Source of the DNA: Mycobacterium gallinarum
Lineage (GTDB): Bacteria; Actinomycetota; Actinomycetes; Mycobacteriales; Mycobacteriaceae
Assembly (NCBI RefSeq): GCF_010726765.1
Contig: NZ_AP022601.1
Coordinates: forward strand, 1,736,001-1,800,000
Reading direction: 5' to 3'
Length of the DNA: 64,000 bases
Below the pieces are notes generated by a model. That model ran no database searches. It was not told the DNA's origin and saw only the letters and a list, made by a program, of their open reading frames with translations. Within the stretch, counting starts at the first letter, position 1; the number at the start of each line of letters is the position of its first letter. Both the position numbers and the translations under genes were made by a program. Below are positions 27,005 through 36,328 of this stretch, one piece after another.

Positions 27005-27850
27005 TCAGCCCAACACCGGGAATCGTCGTTCCGCCGCAAGCCGGTCCACCCCTGCCTGCAGCGCGGCCTCCACCTTTTCGTGCACGACGTCGTCGTCGCT
27101 GCCGGCGATGTCGTCGGGCTCGATCGGGTCCTGGACCTCGATCGCGATCTTCGTCGGCAGGGGCAACCGCGGCACCATGTCGCTGACCGTCAGACCCCAC
27201 GGCGGCGCCAGCAGAATCGGAACGCTCTTCAGCCGGGCCATCTTGTCGACCATCAGCAGCTTGGCCAGCCACTGCCCACGGTCGAGGAACAGCGCCGCCT
27301 CCTGGCCGCCAACGCTGGCGATCGGGACGATCGGGACCCCGGCCTCACGGGCGAGCTTGACGTAGCCCTTGCGGCCGCCGAAATCCACGTCGTGCCGCTG
27401 CCACGACGGTCGGAACACTTCGTAATCACCGCCGGGGTACACGAGCAGCGCGGCGCCGGACTTCAGTGCCAGCTCGGCGTTTTCGTGGTTGGCGGCCACG
27501 GTGCCGAACTTGCGGAGCGAGCCGAGTCCAGGCATCGACACGACGAGATTGTGGGCGAGTTGATAAAACGGTCGCTCGACGCCGAAGTACGAACAGAACG
27601 CCAGCGTGAAGACGAACGTGTCCGGCGGGAGGTTGCCGCCGCTGTGGTTGCCGACCATCAGCACGGGGCCGTCGGCCGGAATCCGGTCCAGACCGCGGAC
27701 GTCGGCACGAAAGTACAGCGACGCAAGCAGCCACAGCCCGGGCAGTTGCTCACGGATGTAGTCGGGGTCGCGTTGGTCGAGGTCGGCCCTGGGCACCCGG
27801 GAGGCAACCTGGTGCCGGGTCCAGTTCAGTACATCGCCTAGCACCGCCAT
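27005..27850 (-). CDS. Lysophospholipid/monoacylglycerol acyltransferase family protein
   Basis: A 281-residue PlsC-superfamily protein. The catalytic histidine is in VGNHSGGNLPPD, the spacing used by MGAT-like LPLATs rather than the HX4D of PlsC. YPGGDYEVFRP is the glycerol-phosphate-type motif and PIVPIASVGGQEA the later conserved block. It would acylate glycerolipids at the inner membrane. ATG 27850 begins MAVLGDVLN; upstream open frame lacks similarity. It is divergent from the metal-hydrolase gene. Confidence 0.82.
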   Translation of the reverse strand: MAVLGDVLNWTRHQVASRVPRADLDQRDPDYIREQLPGLWLLASLYFRADVRGLDRIPADGPVLMVGNHSGGNLPPDTFVFTLAFCSYFGVERPFYQLAHNLVVSMPGLGSLRKFGTVAANHENAELALKSGAALLVYPGGDYEVFRPSWQRHDVDFGGRKGYVKLAREAGVPIVPIASVGGQEAALFLDRGQWLAKLLMVDKMARLKSVPILLAPPWGLTVSDMVPRLPLPTKIAIEVQDPIEPDDIAGSDDDVVHEKVEAALQAGVDRLAAERRFPVLG

Positions 27851-27971
27851 AGCGGCATTATTGACCGCAGACGGGCGGTTGAAACCCGAAATCCGCCAAG
27901 AACCCGATACCGGCGTTCCCACCTACTTCCGGTAAGCTCCCGTGCACCACGTTCTCGTGAAGGAGTCCGCC

Positions 27972-28865
27972 ATGGCAGCGTTGCCTGCTCCGGAGATCGA
28001 CCCGGGACCGGTACAGATCCAGGCCCGCAAGGTGCAGTTCGACCTCGCGGAGGTTCCGCTCGAATGGATCCCCGCTCACCCGGTCGCGTCCACCATGATC
28101 AACCTCTTCAACGTCGTGCTGCCCACCGCCGAACATTGGTTCGTCGAGACGTTCAACGAGGCGCTGCCGTTGGTCAAGGATCCCAAGCTCGCCGAGGACA
28201 TCCGCGGGTTCATCGGCCAGGAAGCCACGCATGCCGCCGCCCACGACGACGTGATTCGCGACTTCCTCGTCGGCAACGGCGTAGACCTCGCGCCGATCCT
28301 CGAGATGGTCGAGTATCTGTTCGGAAAGGTCTTGGCGCCAACGACTTCCACGAATCCGAAGCGTCGGCTGAGCAACCTCTGTGAGCGTCTTTGGATCATC
28401 GCGGCCATCGAGCACTACACCGCCGTCCTCGGCGACTTCGCGCTCAACTCCACCTGGGACGAGCATGGGGCCGACCCGACGATGGTCGACCTGTTCCGGT
28501 GGCACGGCAGCGAGGAGGTCGAGCATCGCAGCGTCGCCCACGACGTGGCGGTGTACTTCCACGACAGCTACCCCGCCCGCATCAAGGCCATGGCTCTGTC
28601 CGCGTCGGCGATCTTCGCGTTCTTCCAGCGCGGTACGTGGTATCTGTTCAGGTCCGATCCCGCCAACGACATGTCGTGGTGGAAGATGCAGCGCCTGCGG
28701 ATGCGCGACTCCGAACTCGGGCTGCTGCCCAAGTTCCGCGTGCTGTTCGGCTCCCAGACCCTGACGTACTTCCGGCGCGCGTACTCACCGGAGGAGATGG
28801 GCTCCACCGCGCAGGCCGTCGCCTATCTGGCTTCCTCTCCCGCGGCCCGCGCGGCGCACCTGTGA
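27972..28865 (+). CDS. Predicted metal-dependent hydrolase (COG3687)
   Basis: A 297-residue protein with the family histidines and acids in FIGQEATHAAAHDDV, IAAIEHYTAVLGDFAL and WHGSEEVEHRSVAHDV, spaced like a diiron four-helix bundle. The family is annotated as metal-dependent hydrolase (PF10118) but its pattern of E-x2-H pairs would also suit an oxygenase-type diiron site. ATG 27972 is preceded by AAGGAG. Its stop overlaps the ferredoxin reductase start, which fits an oxygenase supplied with electrons by that reductase. Confidence 0.8.
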   Translation: MAALPAPEIDPGPVQIQARKVQFDLAEVPLEWIPAHPVASTMINLFNVVLPTAEHWFVETFNEALPLVKDPKLAEDIRGFIGQEATHAAAHDDVIRDFLVGNGVDLAPILEMVEYLFGKVLAPTTSTNPKRRLSNLCERLWIIAAIEHYTAVLGDFALNSTWDEHGADPTMVDLFRWHGSEEVEHRSVAHDVAVYFHDSYPARIKAMALSASAIFAFFQRGTWYLFRSDPANDMSWWKMQRLRMRDSELGLLPKFRVLFGSQTLTYFRRAYSPEEMGSTAQAVAYLASSPAARAAHL

Positions 28866-29980
28866 TGGGGCTGCGCGAGCGCTACCGGCAGCTGCCGACC
28901 AACCCGCTCCGGCCGGGGCGCCGTGACGTGATGATGGGCTTCGCCGGTGCGGTCATCTCCGGGATGGATGCGCTGTCCGGAGTCACCCGAAGGGTCAGGC
29001 TGCCGGAAGCGTCCGACCGCACGCGGCTGTTGCGCGTGGTCGACAGGCAGACGGTGGCACACGACGAGAACATGGTGGCACTGACGTTCGCCGCCGCCGA
29101 CGGCGGGCCGCTACCCCGTTGGCATCCCGGTGCCCATATCGATGTCGGCCTGCCCAGCGGACGGCTGCGGCAGTACTCGCTGTGCGGCGATCCCGACCGC
29201 ACCGACGTATACCGCATTGCGGTGCGCAGGATTCCTGACGGTGGCGGAGGCTCGATCGAGGTGCATGCCGCTCTCCAGGTCGGCGCGACCGCGACGACAC
29301 AGGGTCCCCGTAATGCGTTCCCCCTGACCGTGCCCGGCTACGGCTCTCCGACACATCGGTTCCGTTTCATCGCAGGCGGTATCGGGATCACGCCGATCCT
29401 GCCGATGCTGGCGGTGGCGCGGCGCCTCGGCGTCGACTGGTCGATGGTCTACGCCGGACGTACCCGCGACAGCCTGCCGTTCCTCGACGACGTCGCAGAA
29501 TTCGGCGAACAGGTCCGTATCCACACCGACGACGACAGCGGGCTACCGACGGCGTCGGATCTGCTCGGCGACTGCCCGGACGGCACCGCGGTCTACGCGT
29601 GCGGTCCGGCCCCCATGCTCACCGCGATCCGGTCCGAACTGGCGGGCCGCGACAAGGTCGAACTCCACTACGAGCGGTTCGCCGCGCCGCCGGTCGTCGA
29701 TGGCACGGAGTTCGACGTCACGGTCGCGTCGACCGGACAACAGATCCGCGTGGCCGCCGACGAGACCCTGCTCGCAGCGTTGAAGCGCGCCGATGTCGAC
29801 GCCCCGTACTCCTGCCAGCAGGGGTTCTGCGGGACGTGCCGCACGCGCGTCCTCGGTGTTGTTGCGGGGGCCGTCGACCACCGCGACACCCTGCTCACAG
29901 ACCCCGAACACGAGAACCGGATGATGTTGATCTGCATATCCCGGGCCACCGACGGGTCGCGCCTCACACTCGACCTGTAG
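28865..29980 (+). CDS. Phthalate-dioxygenase-reductase-type oxidoreductase (flavin plus 2Fe-2S)
   Basis: A 371-residue reductase. An N-terminal ~40-residue extension precedes the flavin domain (RQYSLCGDP), then the NAD(P) domain ([14 protein letters not shown] and VYACGPAPM), then a plant-type ferredoxin domain with [16 protein letters not shown] and a distant fourth Cys (LICIS). The order matches PDR/VanB reductases. ATG 28865 overlaps the stop of the metal-hydrolase gene (TGATG). Together the two genes probably form a two-component oxygenase; the substrate is not evident. Confidence 0.87.
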   Translation: MGLRERYRQLPTNPLRPGRRDVMMGFAGAVISGMDALSGVTRRVRLPEASDRTRLLRVVDRQTVAHDENMVALTFAAADGGPLPRWHPGAHIDVGLPSGRLRQYSLCGDPDRTDVYRIAVRRIPDGGGGSIEVHAALQVGATATTQGPRNAFPLTVPGYGSPTHRFRFIAGGIGITPILPMLAVARRLGVDWSMVYAGRTRDSLPFLDDVAEFGEQVRIHTDDDSGLPTASDLLGDCPDGTAVYACGPAPMLTAIRSELAGRDKVELHYERFAAPPVVDGTEFDVTVASTGQQIRVAADETLLAALKRADVDAPYSCQQGFCGTCRTRVLGVVAGAVDHRDTLLTDPEHENRMMLICISRATDGSRLTLDL

Positions 29981-29990
29981 CGGTATCTCG

Positions 29991-29996
29991 TACTAT
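29991..29996 (+). promoter_or_regulatory. Likely -10 box of leaderless pknF promoter
   Basis: TACTAT ends 6 bases before the ATG of the kinase gene and no ribosome binding site is present. This spacing puts the transcription start at or next to the ATG, as in many mycobacterial leaderless genes. Confidence 0.5.
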
Positions 29997-30002
29997 TCGC
30001 CC

Positions 30003-31448
30003 ATGCCGCTGGCCGATGGCGCGACGTTTGCGGGTTACACGATCGTGCGACTGCTCGGCGCGGGCGGTATGGGCGAGGTCTACCTCGCGCAACATCCGCG
30101 GCTGCCGCGCCGCGACGCGCTGAAGGTGCTGCCCGCGTCGGTGTCCGCTGACGGTGAGTACCGGGAACGGTTCGACCGCGAGGCCGACATCGCCGCCACG
30201 CTATGGCATCCACACATCGTCGGCGTGCACGACCGCGGCGAGTTCGAGGGCCAGCTCTGGATCTCGATGGACTATGTCGAGGGCACCGATGCGGCATGCC
30301 TGCTGCGTCAGAGCTATCCCGACGGCATGCCCAGAGGCGAAGTCGCCGAGATCATCTCCGCCGTGGCCGACGCCCTGGACTACGCCCATCAGCGCAACCT
30401 GTTGCACCGCGACGTGAAACCCGCCAACATCCTGCTCGCCAATCCCGAGGGAAGCGATCAGCGGATTCTGCTGGCGGACTTCGGAATCGCCCGCTGGACC
30501 AACGACATCAGCGGCTTGACGGCGACCAACATGACGGTCGGCACCGTGTCCTGCGCCGCACCCGAGCAGTTGATGGGTGAGCGGCTCGATGGCCGGGCCG
30601 ACCAATATGCGTTGGCAGCCACCACATTTCACCTGCTGAGCGGTAGGCCACCATTCCAGCATTCGAATCCCGCTGTCGTCATCAGCCAGCACCTGTCGGC
30701 GACGCCACCCGCGATCGGCGCTCAGCGCCCGGAGCTGGCCGGGCTGGATCCGGTGCTCGCCAAGGCGCTGGCGAAGTCCCCGGCCGACCGTTTCGAGCGG
30801 TGCGCCGATTTCGCGCGGGCGCTCGCCCATCAGCTCAGGTCGGACACACCGGCCGAGGTGGGCACCAGCCTCGCCGCCCCGGTGCCGACGCCCGCGAAAG
30901 CGCCCCGGCGCCCCCTGATGCGCGCCGGAATCATCGTCCCGGCCATCCTGGCGGTGCTGCTGCTCGCAGCGATCGTGGTGGCTGTGTTCGAGGCCGGGCG
31001 CGCCGACGAAGACCGCCCGGCATCCGCTTCGACCACGACTTCACCGACGCCCACCGGGCCGACGTCCACGCCACTGCCCCCACCGCCGGAACCGCCATCG
31101 TCACCCACGCCGACGACGCCGTCCCCGACGCCGACCACCACAGCCACCATCACGCCGGCACCCGCCGCCGCGGTCATCGGCGCGAACTGTTCACCCGTCG
31201 GCAGCACTTCCACGACGGCCGACGGCTCCACTGCGTACTGCTCGACCCTGCAGCCCACCGGCGACTCGGTCTGGTCACTCACCGAGGGCGACGTCCCGAG
31301 TCCCACGGTCACCACCGAGCCGACCGAGGAACCGCTTCCGTACGCCGAGGAGAACCCGGTGCGCCTGTGCATGCAACAGACCGGGCAGACCCGCCGTGAA
31401 TGCCGGATGGATATCCGGGAGAGCAACGGTCTGCCTCCGCTGCCATGA
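30003..31448 (+). CDS. pknF: Transmembrane Ser/Thr protein kinase PknF
   Basis: A 481-residue receptor-type kinase. The kinase domain spans about residues 12-275 with GAGGMG at 19-24, the ATP lysine in DALKVL, catalytic HRDVKPAN near 135 and DFG near 159. A single membrane helix lies at about 308-329, followed by a Pro/Thr/Ser-rich stretch and a small extracellular domain with four Cys. Recalled M. tuberculosis PknF shares the N-terminus and the ending [10 protein letters not shown]. The Rv1747 ABC transporter partner of M. tuberculosis is not next to it here. The following SnoaL-like gene overlaps by 4 bases. Confidence 0.88.
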   Translation: MPLADGATFAGYTIVRLLGAGGMGEVYLAQHPRLPRRDALKVLPASVSADGEYRERFDREADIAATLWHPHIVGVHDRGEFEGQLWISMDYVEGTDAACLLRQSYPDGMPRGEVAEIISAVADALDYAHQRNLLHRDVKPANILLANPEGSDQRILLADFGIARWTNDISGLTATNMTVGTVSCAAPEQLMGERLDGRADQYALAATTFHLLSGRPPFQHSNPAVVISQHLSATPPAIGAQRPELAGLDPVLAKALAKSPADRFERCADFARALAHQLRSDTPAEVGTSLAAPVPTPAKAPRRPLMRAGIIVPAILAVLLLAAIVVAVFEAGRADEDRPASASTTTSPTPTGPTSTPLPPPPEPPSSPTPTTPSPTPTTTATITPAPAAAVIGANCSPVGSTSTTADGSTAYCSTLQPTGDSVWSLTEGDVPSPTVTTEPTEEPLPYAEENPVRLCMQQTGQTRRECRMDIRESNGLPPLP

Positions 31449-32005
31449 GCCTGACCACGTCCGACCGGCTCGCGCTCGCCGACCTGGTGCATATCTACGC
31501 ATCAGCCGTGGATGACCGACGCTTCGATGACGTCGTCGAATTGTTCACGCACACAGCCGAACTACGGCTACCAGATCCACCCCGCTCGTTGGAACCGGTA
31601 CGCAGCCACCATGGCCGCGACGGTGTGCGGTCCGCGATGGCGGCGCTGGCCACCGTGACCCGCACCGAGCACGCGATCGTCGGCGAGGTGTACGCCGCGG
31701 GAGAAGGCGCCGACTACGCGCTGGGGCGGATCACCTGCATCGCGCACCACTGGACGATCGCAGGAGGTGAAATCACCGACCTGGTATGGCATCTGCGCTA
31801 CGACGACGAATACCTGCGGACACCGGCCGGGTGGCGAATTCACGGTCGCGCGTTGACCATCAACGCTATCGAGACGCGTCCGGTTCGTCGTGTTCGAGCA
31901 CCGAAACCAGACGGTCGAGCAGCGGCCGCTGGCCCTTCAGCAGCTTCAACCGAGCCTCAGTCACGGGAAACCAACCCACCCGGTCGATTTCGGGAAACTC
32001 CCTGA
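31445..32005 (+). CDS. SnoaL-like (NTF2-fold) protein with extended C-terminus
   Basis: A 186-residue protein; residues 1-~140 fit a SnoaL_4 NTF2-like cup ([27 protein letters not shown], then [11 protein letters not shown]). ATG 31445 overlaps the pknF stop. The last ~46 residues are Arg/Pro/Ala-rich, unlike the family, and are encoded antisense to the end of the NUDIX gene (140-base overlap). The usual stop may have been lost. Function unknown. Confidence 0.72.
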   Translation: MSLTTSDRLALADLVHIYASAVDDRRFDDVVELFTHTAELRLPDPPRSLEPVRSHHGRDGVRSAMAALATVTRTEHAIVGEVYAAGEGADYALGRITCIAHHWTIAGGEITDLVWHLRYDDEYLRTPAGWRIHGRALTINAIETRPVRRVRAPKPDGRAAAAGPSAASTEPQSRETNPPGRFRETP

Positions 32006-32351
32006 CCTTCCCCGAGCCCTTGGGCCACTCCAGCTCGAAGGTGTTGGAGAACGTGCCCTCGAGGTCGAGGTCGCCGCGGACGGCGAACGCAGTGATCACC
32101 TTGCCGCTGGGCTGTTTCACCGGTTCGAAGTCGATGCGTGGGCCATCCGGTGCGCGCTTGCCGAGCTCCTCGGAGAACTCCCGCTGCGCGACCGCCCACG
32201 GGTCCTCACCCTCGGTGTACTCCCCCTTGGGTATCGACCACGCAGCGTCGTCCTTGCGCGCCCAGAACGGCCCACCGGGATGGCCGATCAGCACTTCGAC
32301 TTCGCCGTCGACGACGCGGTACAGCAGCAGCCCCGCACTGAGTTTGGGCAC
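31866..32351 (-). CDS. NUDIX hydrolase
   Basis: A 161-residue NUDIX protein. The NUDIX box is GEYTEGEDPWAVAQREFSEELG, with the metal-binding REFSEEL core intact. The N-terminus PKLSAGLLLYRVVDGEVEVLIGHPGG is typical of MutT-like diphosphatases with DUF4916/YfcD-like shape. It hydrolyses a nucleoside diphosphate linked to some moiety; the substrate cannot be told. Its 3' end lies under the extended tail of the convergent SnoaL-like gene. Confidence 0.85.
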   Translation of the reverse strand: MPKLSAGLLLYRVVDGEVEVLIGHPGGPFWARKDDAAWSIPKGEYTEGEDPWAVAQREFSEELGKRAPDGPRIDFEPVKQPSGKVITAFAVRGDLDLEGTFSNTFELEWPKGSGKVREFPEIDRVGWFPVTEARLKLLKGQRPLLDRLVSVLEHDEPDASR

Positions 32352-32380
32352 CGCTTGAGCCTAGTGAGTACTCGCGCTAG

Positions 32381-32572
32381 TCAGTACTTGCGGTCACCTT
32401 CGCTGCTGTCGAAGAACGCCCAGTCACCGTCGTCGGACTTGACCTCCATACGCCATCCGAGTTCCGGATCGGCCTTCTGGTCGACGAACCACGCGTGTGC
32501 GTCGCCTGCACTCTCGATGTCCTTCGTGTCGACAACGTCACCTTTGGGGTTCAAAACGCGATATGTAGCCAT
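32381..32572 (-). CDS. Small conserved-type acidic protein, unknown
   Basis: A 63-residue protein starting MATYRVLNPKGDVVDTKD and ending WAFFDSSEGDRKY. It has no signal peptide or membrane segment. It is rich in Asp, Glu and Trp, and predicted to be a small soluble domain. ATG 32572 is chosen over an upstream ATG because composition changes there. It precedes the NUDIX gene by ~30 bases, so both may share a transcript. I do not recognise the family. Confidence 0.6.
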   Translation of the reverse strand: MATYRVLNPKGDVVDTKDIESAGDAHAWFVDQKADPELGWRMEVKSDDGDWAFFDSSEGDRKY

Positions 32573-32616
32573 ACCGGTTAACGTTCCCGCTGCCTCGAAG
32601 TTCAATCAGAAATTGA

Positions 32617-33930
32617 TCAGTCCGGTTTGGGCATCGGAATGCCCTCGCTCGTGGAGAACCGCGCATCCTCCTGCGTCGAGAGCCCGAAGGACACGACGGA
32701 CCTGTCGAAGAACACATCCGTCAGATAGGCCAGCGATACCGCCCACCGATTGACGAATCGCGGGATCGCATAGATGTGGTACACGCGGGTCACCACCTTG
32801 GCCGGGAAGCCGGACAACTGCACGTTGAGTGGATTGGCGACGGCGTAGCGCGGTCCGAGGTCGACCACCAGGCCCATGTTGCGATGCTTGTACGGCTTGG
32901 CCTTCCCGAAGCCAAGACTCGCTGCCACGTTGCGGGCCAACGCTTTTCCCTGCCGAGTGGCATGCTGTGCGGTCGGCGGCGTGATCTTACCGGGCTGCGT
33001 GACGTCTGGGACCGCTGCCGCATCGCCCGCCCCGAACACGTCGGGGTGACCGGGAACCTGCAGCTCGGTGGTGACTTTCAGACGACCACGTTCGGTGGGC
33101 AGCCCGAGCTTCTCGATCAACGGCGCGCCGGTGACTCCGGTTACCCAGGCCACGGTGTGCGTGCGGATCAGCGAGTCGTCACTGAGCACAACGTGTTCGG
33201 CGTGAACCTCGGCGAGCGTGACACCTAGCCGGACGTCGATGCCGCGCGCTTTGAGCACCCGCTGCGCCGCCGCTCCGAGCTTCTCGCCCACCTCGGGCAT
33301 GACCTGCTCGGCCAGGTCCAGCAGGACGAACTTCACCGCGGACGGGTCGAACCCCATCTGTTTCGCGGCCGAATCGGCAAGAGCTCGCAGCTGTACGGCC
33401 AGCTCGGTACCCGAGTACGACGCTCCGACCACCACGACCGTCCGTCGCGCCTGCGCCCGGCCGGCGTCGTCGTCGACGTCGGCCAGTTCCAGTTGTTCCA
33501 GCACGTGGTCGCGCAGATACAGCGCCTCTGCCGTCGACTTGAGACCACGCGCGTGCTCGGCCAGCCCCGGGATGTCGAACAGCCGGGTGACCGAGCCCGG
33601 CGTCAGCACCAACCGGTCCCACGCCAGGCTGCGCACGCGCTCCTCGGGGTCGGTGAACGTCACCGTCCGTCCGTCGAAGTCGACTTCGTCGACTCTGCCC
33701 CTGATCGCCTGTACACCGCGGAGCGCATTGGCGAGCGGTATGGCGACGAAGCGCGCGTCGACGAGTCCACCTGCCACATCGGGCAGCAGTGGCGTGTAGA
33801 GCATGTAATCGACGGGCGAGATGATCGTTATGTCGACCGAAGCCCCGGATTGTCTGCGCAACTTTCGCGCCAGCTGACGGGCGCATTCGAAGCCGGTGAA
33901 TCCACTGCCGACTATCACCACTGAAGTCAT
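32617..33930 (-). CDS. NDH-2-like pyridine nucleotide-FAD dehydrogenase (Rv1812c-like)
   Basis: A 437-residue two-dinucleotide-binding flavoprotein. FAD-binding VVIVGSGFTGFECA opens the protein, a second Rossmann motif VVVVGASYSGTELAVQL lies near residue 165, and VFGAGDAA near 300 contacts FAD. The C-terminal ~90 residues include an amphipathic region as in type II NADH dehydrogenases. M. tuberculosis Rv1812c is a likely relative. It would pass electrons from NAD(P)H to quinone at the membrane. It stands alone, divergent from the next gene. Confidence 0.82.
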   Translation of the reverse strand: MTSVVIVGSGFTGFECARQLARKLRRQSGASVDITIISPVDYMLYTPLLPDVAGGLVDARFVAIPLANALRGVQAIRGRVDEVDFDGRTVTFTDPEERVRSLAWDRLVLTPGSVTRLFDIPGLAEHARGLKSTAEALYLRDHVLEQLELADVDDDAGRAQARRTVVVVGASYSGTELAVQLRALADSAAKQMGFDPSAVKFVLLDLAEQVMPEVGEKLGAAAQRVLKARGIDVRLGVTLAEVHAEHVVLSDDSLIRTHTVAWVTGVTGAPLIEKLGLPTERGRLKVTTELQVPGHPDVFGAGDAAAVPDVTQPGKITPPTAQHATRQGKALARNVAASLGFGKAKPYKHRNMGLVVDLGPRYAVANPLNVQLSGFPAKVVTRVYHIYAIPRFVNRWAVSLAYLTDVFFDRSVVSFGLSTQEDARFSTSEGIPMPKPD

Positions 33931-34027
33931 CTGTTCCCACCTTACGGAACGAGGTCACCGCGCCCTAGTCCCCTGTTGCCGATCATGATTCACCCACGTC
34001 CCTTTCGTTTCGCGGCACGGATAGCGG

Positions 34028-34846
34028 ATGCTGGATGGCATGACGGGTCCCCTGCGCCGGTTCGATCCGTTCCGACCGATCGACATGCTGACGTCACTGT
34101 GGTCGTCGGCCGCGACGGGCCCGGTCAGCAGCGGCGCGGCGATGGCGTATCGGACGCTGTTCACGACCGTGCGCAGGCTGGTGGTGGGCCGCCGGCTCGC
34201 CCTTCGACTCGACGACGGCGTGCTCACGGTGACGGTCACGGAATTCGACTCCAGGCTCGACGTTCGCGGCCTCGCGGTGGGACAACTCAACGACGTCCGC
34301 GTTGCTGTGCGTGACATCCGCTGGGGGGACCAGACGTTCGACAATGCGACGGCGGTGCTGCACAACGTGCACATGCGGCCGACCGCGCCGCCAGTCATGG
34401 TGGCCGCTCCTGTCGACCTGACGCTCGAGGTGCCCACGTCGGCCCTGGACGATCTGTTCCGCTGGGCGGCACCGCGGCTGTCCGGTGAGGTGGGCGGCGA
34501 CGGCATCGCGCGGCTGCGCATGGCCCGCCGCCCGATGCTCGGCCACCTCGAGATCGATGCGCGCCTCGACGGTTCGACACTGTGGCTTCGCCCGCGCGTC
34601 CTCGTCGTCCGGCGTTCTCGGGTGGCGCTGCCTGCCAGAACACCGGCCTATCCGGTGCACCTGCCCGAGCTGCCGCACGGTTTGCGGCTCACCGGCATCC
34701 GCTTCGAGCCCGATGCGGTGTGTCTGTCGGCGTCGGTCTCGGAATGGCAGATGGATATGCCGCGCTCGCGACTCGAGGACATTCTCGGTCAGCTCAGCGT
34801 TGCCGGAGTACCGCTCAACCTCACGAGATTGACTCGCCTTCTCTAG
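34028..34846 (+). CDS. Conserved hypothetical, DUF2993/LmeA-like shape
   Basis: A 272-residue protein without a clear signal peptide. It is rich in beta-type segments (LALRLDDGVLTVTVTEFDSRLDVRGLAVG, then VMVAAPVDLTLEVPTSALDDLFRWA), resembling the lipid-binding DUF2993 proteins such as LmeA, but the match is by pattern only. The start may be ATG 34028 or 34040. It has no operon partner; a hairpin-rich gap follows. Confidence 0.55.
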   Translation: MLDGMTGPLRRFDPFRPIDMLTSLWSSAATGPVSSGAAMAYRTLFTTVRRLVVGRRLALRLDDGVLTVTVTEFDSRLDVRGLAVGQLNDVRVAVRDIRWGDQTFDNATAVLHNVHMRPTAPPVMVAAPVDLTLEVPTSALDDLFRWAAPRLSGEVGGDGIARLRMARRPMLGHLEIDARLDGSTLWLRPRVLVVRRSRVALPARTPAYPVHLPELPHGLRLTGIRFEPDAVCLSASVSEWQMDMPRSRLEDILGQLSVAGVPLNLTRLTRLL

Positions 34847-34858
34847 CCCGCTGCTACT

Positions 34859-34875
34859 CGTCAATATTGTTGACG
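34859..34875 (+). terminator. Hairpin after the 34.0-kb gene
   Basis: CGTCAATATTGTTGACG has perfect 6-base arms and a 5-base loop, 13 bases after the stop codon. No U-run follows, so it is at best a weak terminator or an operator. Confidence 0.35.
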
Positions 34876-34919
34876 CATAGGCGATTCTGCCAACCACGGA
34901 TCAAATTCTGCCAGCGGAA

Positions 34920-34944
34920 TTAAACCGCTGAACTGCCGGTTTAA
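34920..34944. promoter_or_regulatory. Inverted repeat upstream of small secreted protein gene
   Basis: TTAAACCG (34920-34927) and CGGTTTAA (34937-34944) are perfect 8-base arms around 9 bases. The element ends 51 bases before the GTG of the secreted protein gene, a typical place for a repressor or activator site. Confidence 0.45.
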
Positions 34945-34995
34945 GCATTCAGAGTTCACCTGAGTAACTCGGAAAGCAAGAAAGAAGGCAGTGTC

Positions 34996-35304
34996 GTGAA
35001 CAGGATTGGATTTGCCACCGCAGTCGTCGGCGGGTTCGCCGCCGCGATCATCGGATTGGCGGCTCCGGCCGCAGCCGCACCCAGCGGCTCGGACAATGCA
35101 GTACAGACCATCGGGCAACTACGGTCGCAGGGTTACACCGTGATCGTGAATCGCCTCGGCAACAGCCCGCTGGACCAGGCCGAGGTGGTCGCGGTTCGCC
35201 CAGGCCAGAGCTACACACACATCAACGCAGGTCAAGCGGTTTACGGTAGCAACACCAACTACTCCACGGTTCAAGACAACATCGTCTACGTCGACGTGAA
35301 GTAA
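34996..35304 (+). CDS. Small secreted mycobacterial protein
   Basis: A 102-residue exported protein. The signal peptide is MNRIGFATAVVGGFAAAIIGLAAPAAAAP, cleaved near AAA-P. The mature ~70 residues contain TIGQLRSQGYTVIVNRLGN, similar to PASTA-like repeats in other small mycobacterial secreted proteins, and no Cys. GTG start with a purine-rich AAAGAAGG upstream. An inverted repeat lies upstream and a strong hairpin terminator directly downstream, so it is transcribed alone. Function unknown. Confidence 0.75.
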   Translation: MNRIGFATAVVGGFAAAIIGLAAPAAAAPSGSDNAVQTIGQLRSQGYTVIVNRLGNSPLDQAEVVAVRPGQSYTHINAGQAVYGSNTNYSTVQDNIVYVDVK

Positions 35305-35318
35305 CCCGTAGACCACCA

Positions 35319-35353
35319 GGAGGGGCATCCCATCGGGTGCCCCTCCCGCATTT
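35319..35353 (+). terminator. Rho-independent-like terminator
   Basis: GGAGGGGCA (35319-35327) pairs perfectly with TGCCCCTCC (35338-35346), and CCC/GGG extends the stem inside the loop. The short run TTTT follows at 35352. It ends the transcript of the small secreted protein gene. Confidence 0.7.
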
Positions 35354-35371
35354 TGCGACAATGCGTGTCTT

Positions 35372-36319
35372 GTGACTGAGATCGCGCGCTACCAAGAAGG
35401 ATCCGTCGAAGTCATTGTTTCGCGCGACGGCGACGACCTGACGTTCGCCTCGGCGTACGAGGATTCCGGCAGAACCATCACCGAGGAACACCGCATCCCG
35501 GAGCGCGATTTCGTCCTCAAAGGAACGGGGCCGTGGCCGTGGTTCGACCTCGGTTCCCGACGCGCCGGCGCGCTGACGGTGCTCGACGCGCTCGGGGCCG
35601 GTCGCCCCGCCTGGACCGAACCACTGGCGCGCAGCGAACTGGACCTGTTCGAGCGCGCGCATCGCGGTGACACCGGGGTCATCGAACTCCTGGCGATGGG
35701 TGCAGATCCCGACCCCGTCGACGCGTGCGGTGCCACACCCCTGTGGTACGCGCTGCGCTCGCTCGCCGCCGGCATCTCGGTGGCCCTCATCGACGCCGAT
35801 GCCGATGCGGGCCGCCGCATCGAATTGTCCGCTCGGGGCGACAAATTCACCACGATTCTGCATGAGATCGTGCGACGCGGACGCACCGTGGCGCTCAACC
35901 ACGCCCTCGCACACGGTGTCGATCCGGGCCTCGTCGATTCCGACGGCGCCACCCCGATGCACGTGCTCAACGACTCGGCAGACAACGTCAACCCGGAGAT
36001 CGTGCGCGCATTGGCGCGTGCGGGCGCGTCGATCAACGCGCCATTGCCGAGCGGAACGCAGCCGATCGAACTCGCGGCACGCATGATTCTGCCCGCCACC
36101 GTGGCCGCGATGGTCGAGCTCGGTGCCGATCCGGTGCGTGGCCTGGACGCGCTGATGTCGTGGTGGGCCGTCGGCGCCGCGTTCAACGCGTACCGGGCCG
36201 TCGCCGTCGCCGACCTGGTCGACCTGCTGCGCGAGGGCGGGGCCGGGGTGTCGCAGCGACACCGTGAACTCGCGGCGCAGGCCGGGGCGCCGGAGGTCGA
36301 GGCGGCGCTTCGCCGCTAG
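35372..36319 (+). CDS. Ankyrin-repeat protein
   Basis: A 315-residue soluble protein. After an N-terminal ~90-residue region, several ankyrin-type units are visible: AHRGDTGVIELLAMGADPDPVDACGATPLWYAL, ALAHGVDPGLVDSDGATPMHVL and RALARAGASINAPLPSGTQPIELAAR. Such repeats bind partner proteins; the partner is unknown. GTG 35372 is the start. It precedes the SGNH hydrolase gene by 9 bases, likely the same operon. Confidence 0.78.
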   Translation: MTEIARYQEGSVEVIVSRDGDDLTFASAYEDSGRTITEEHRIPERDFVLKGTGPWPWFDLGSRRAGALTVLDALGAGRPAWTEPLARSELDLFERAHRGDTGVIELLAMGADPDPVDACGATPLWYALRSLAAGISVALIDADADAGRRIELSARGDKFTTILHEIVRRGRTVALNHALAHGVDPGLVDSDGATPMHVLNDSADNVNPEIVRALARAGASINAPLPSGTQPIELAARMILPATVAAMVELGADPVRGLDALMSWWAVGAAFNAYRAVAVADLVDLLREGGAGVSQRHRELAAQAGAPEVEAALRR

Positions 36320-36328
36320 AGTTCCGGT

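Noticed and set aside
27005..27850. Acyltransferase with an abnormal HX7D motif
   Set aside because: HSGGNLPPD spacing is normal for the MGAT-like branch of the acyltransferase family, so it is not a defect.
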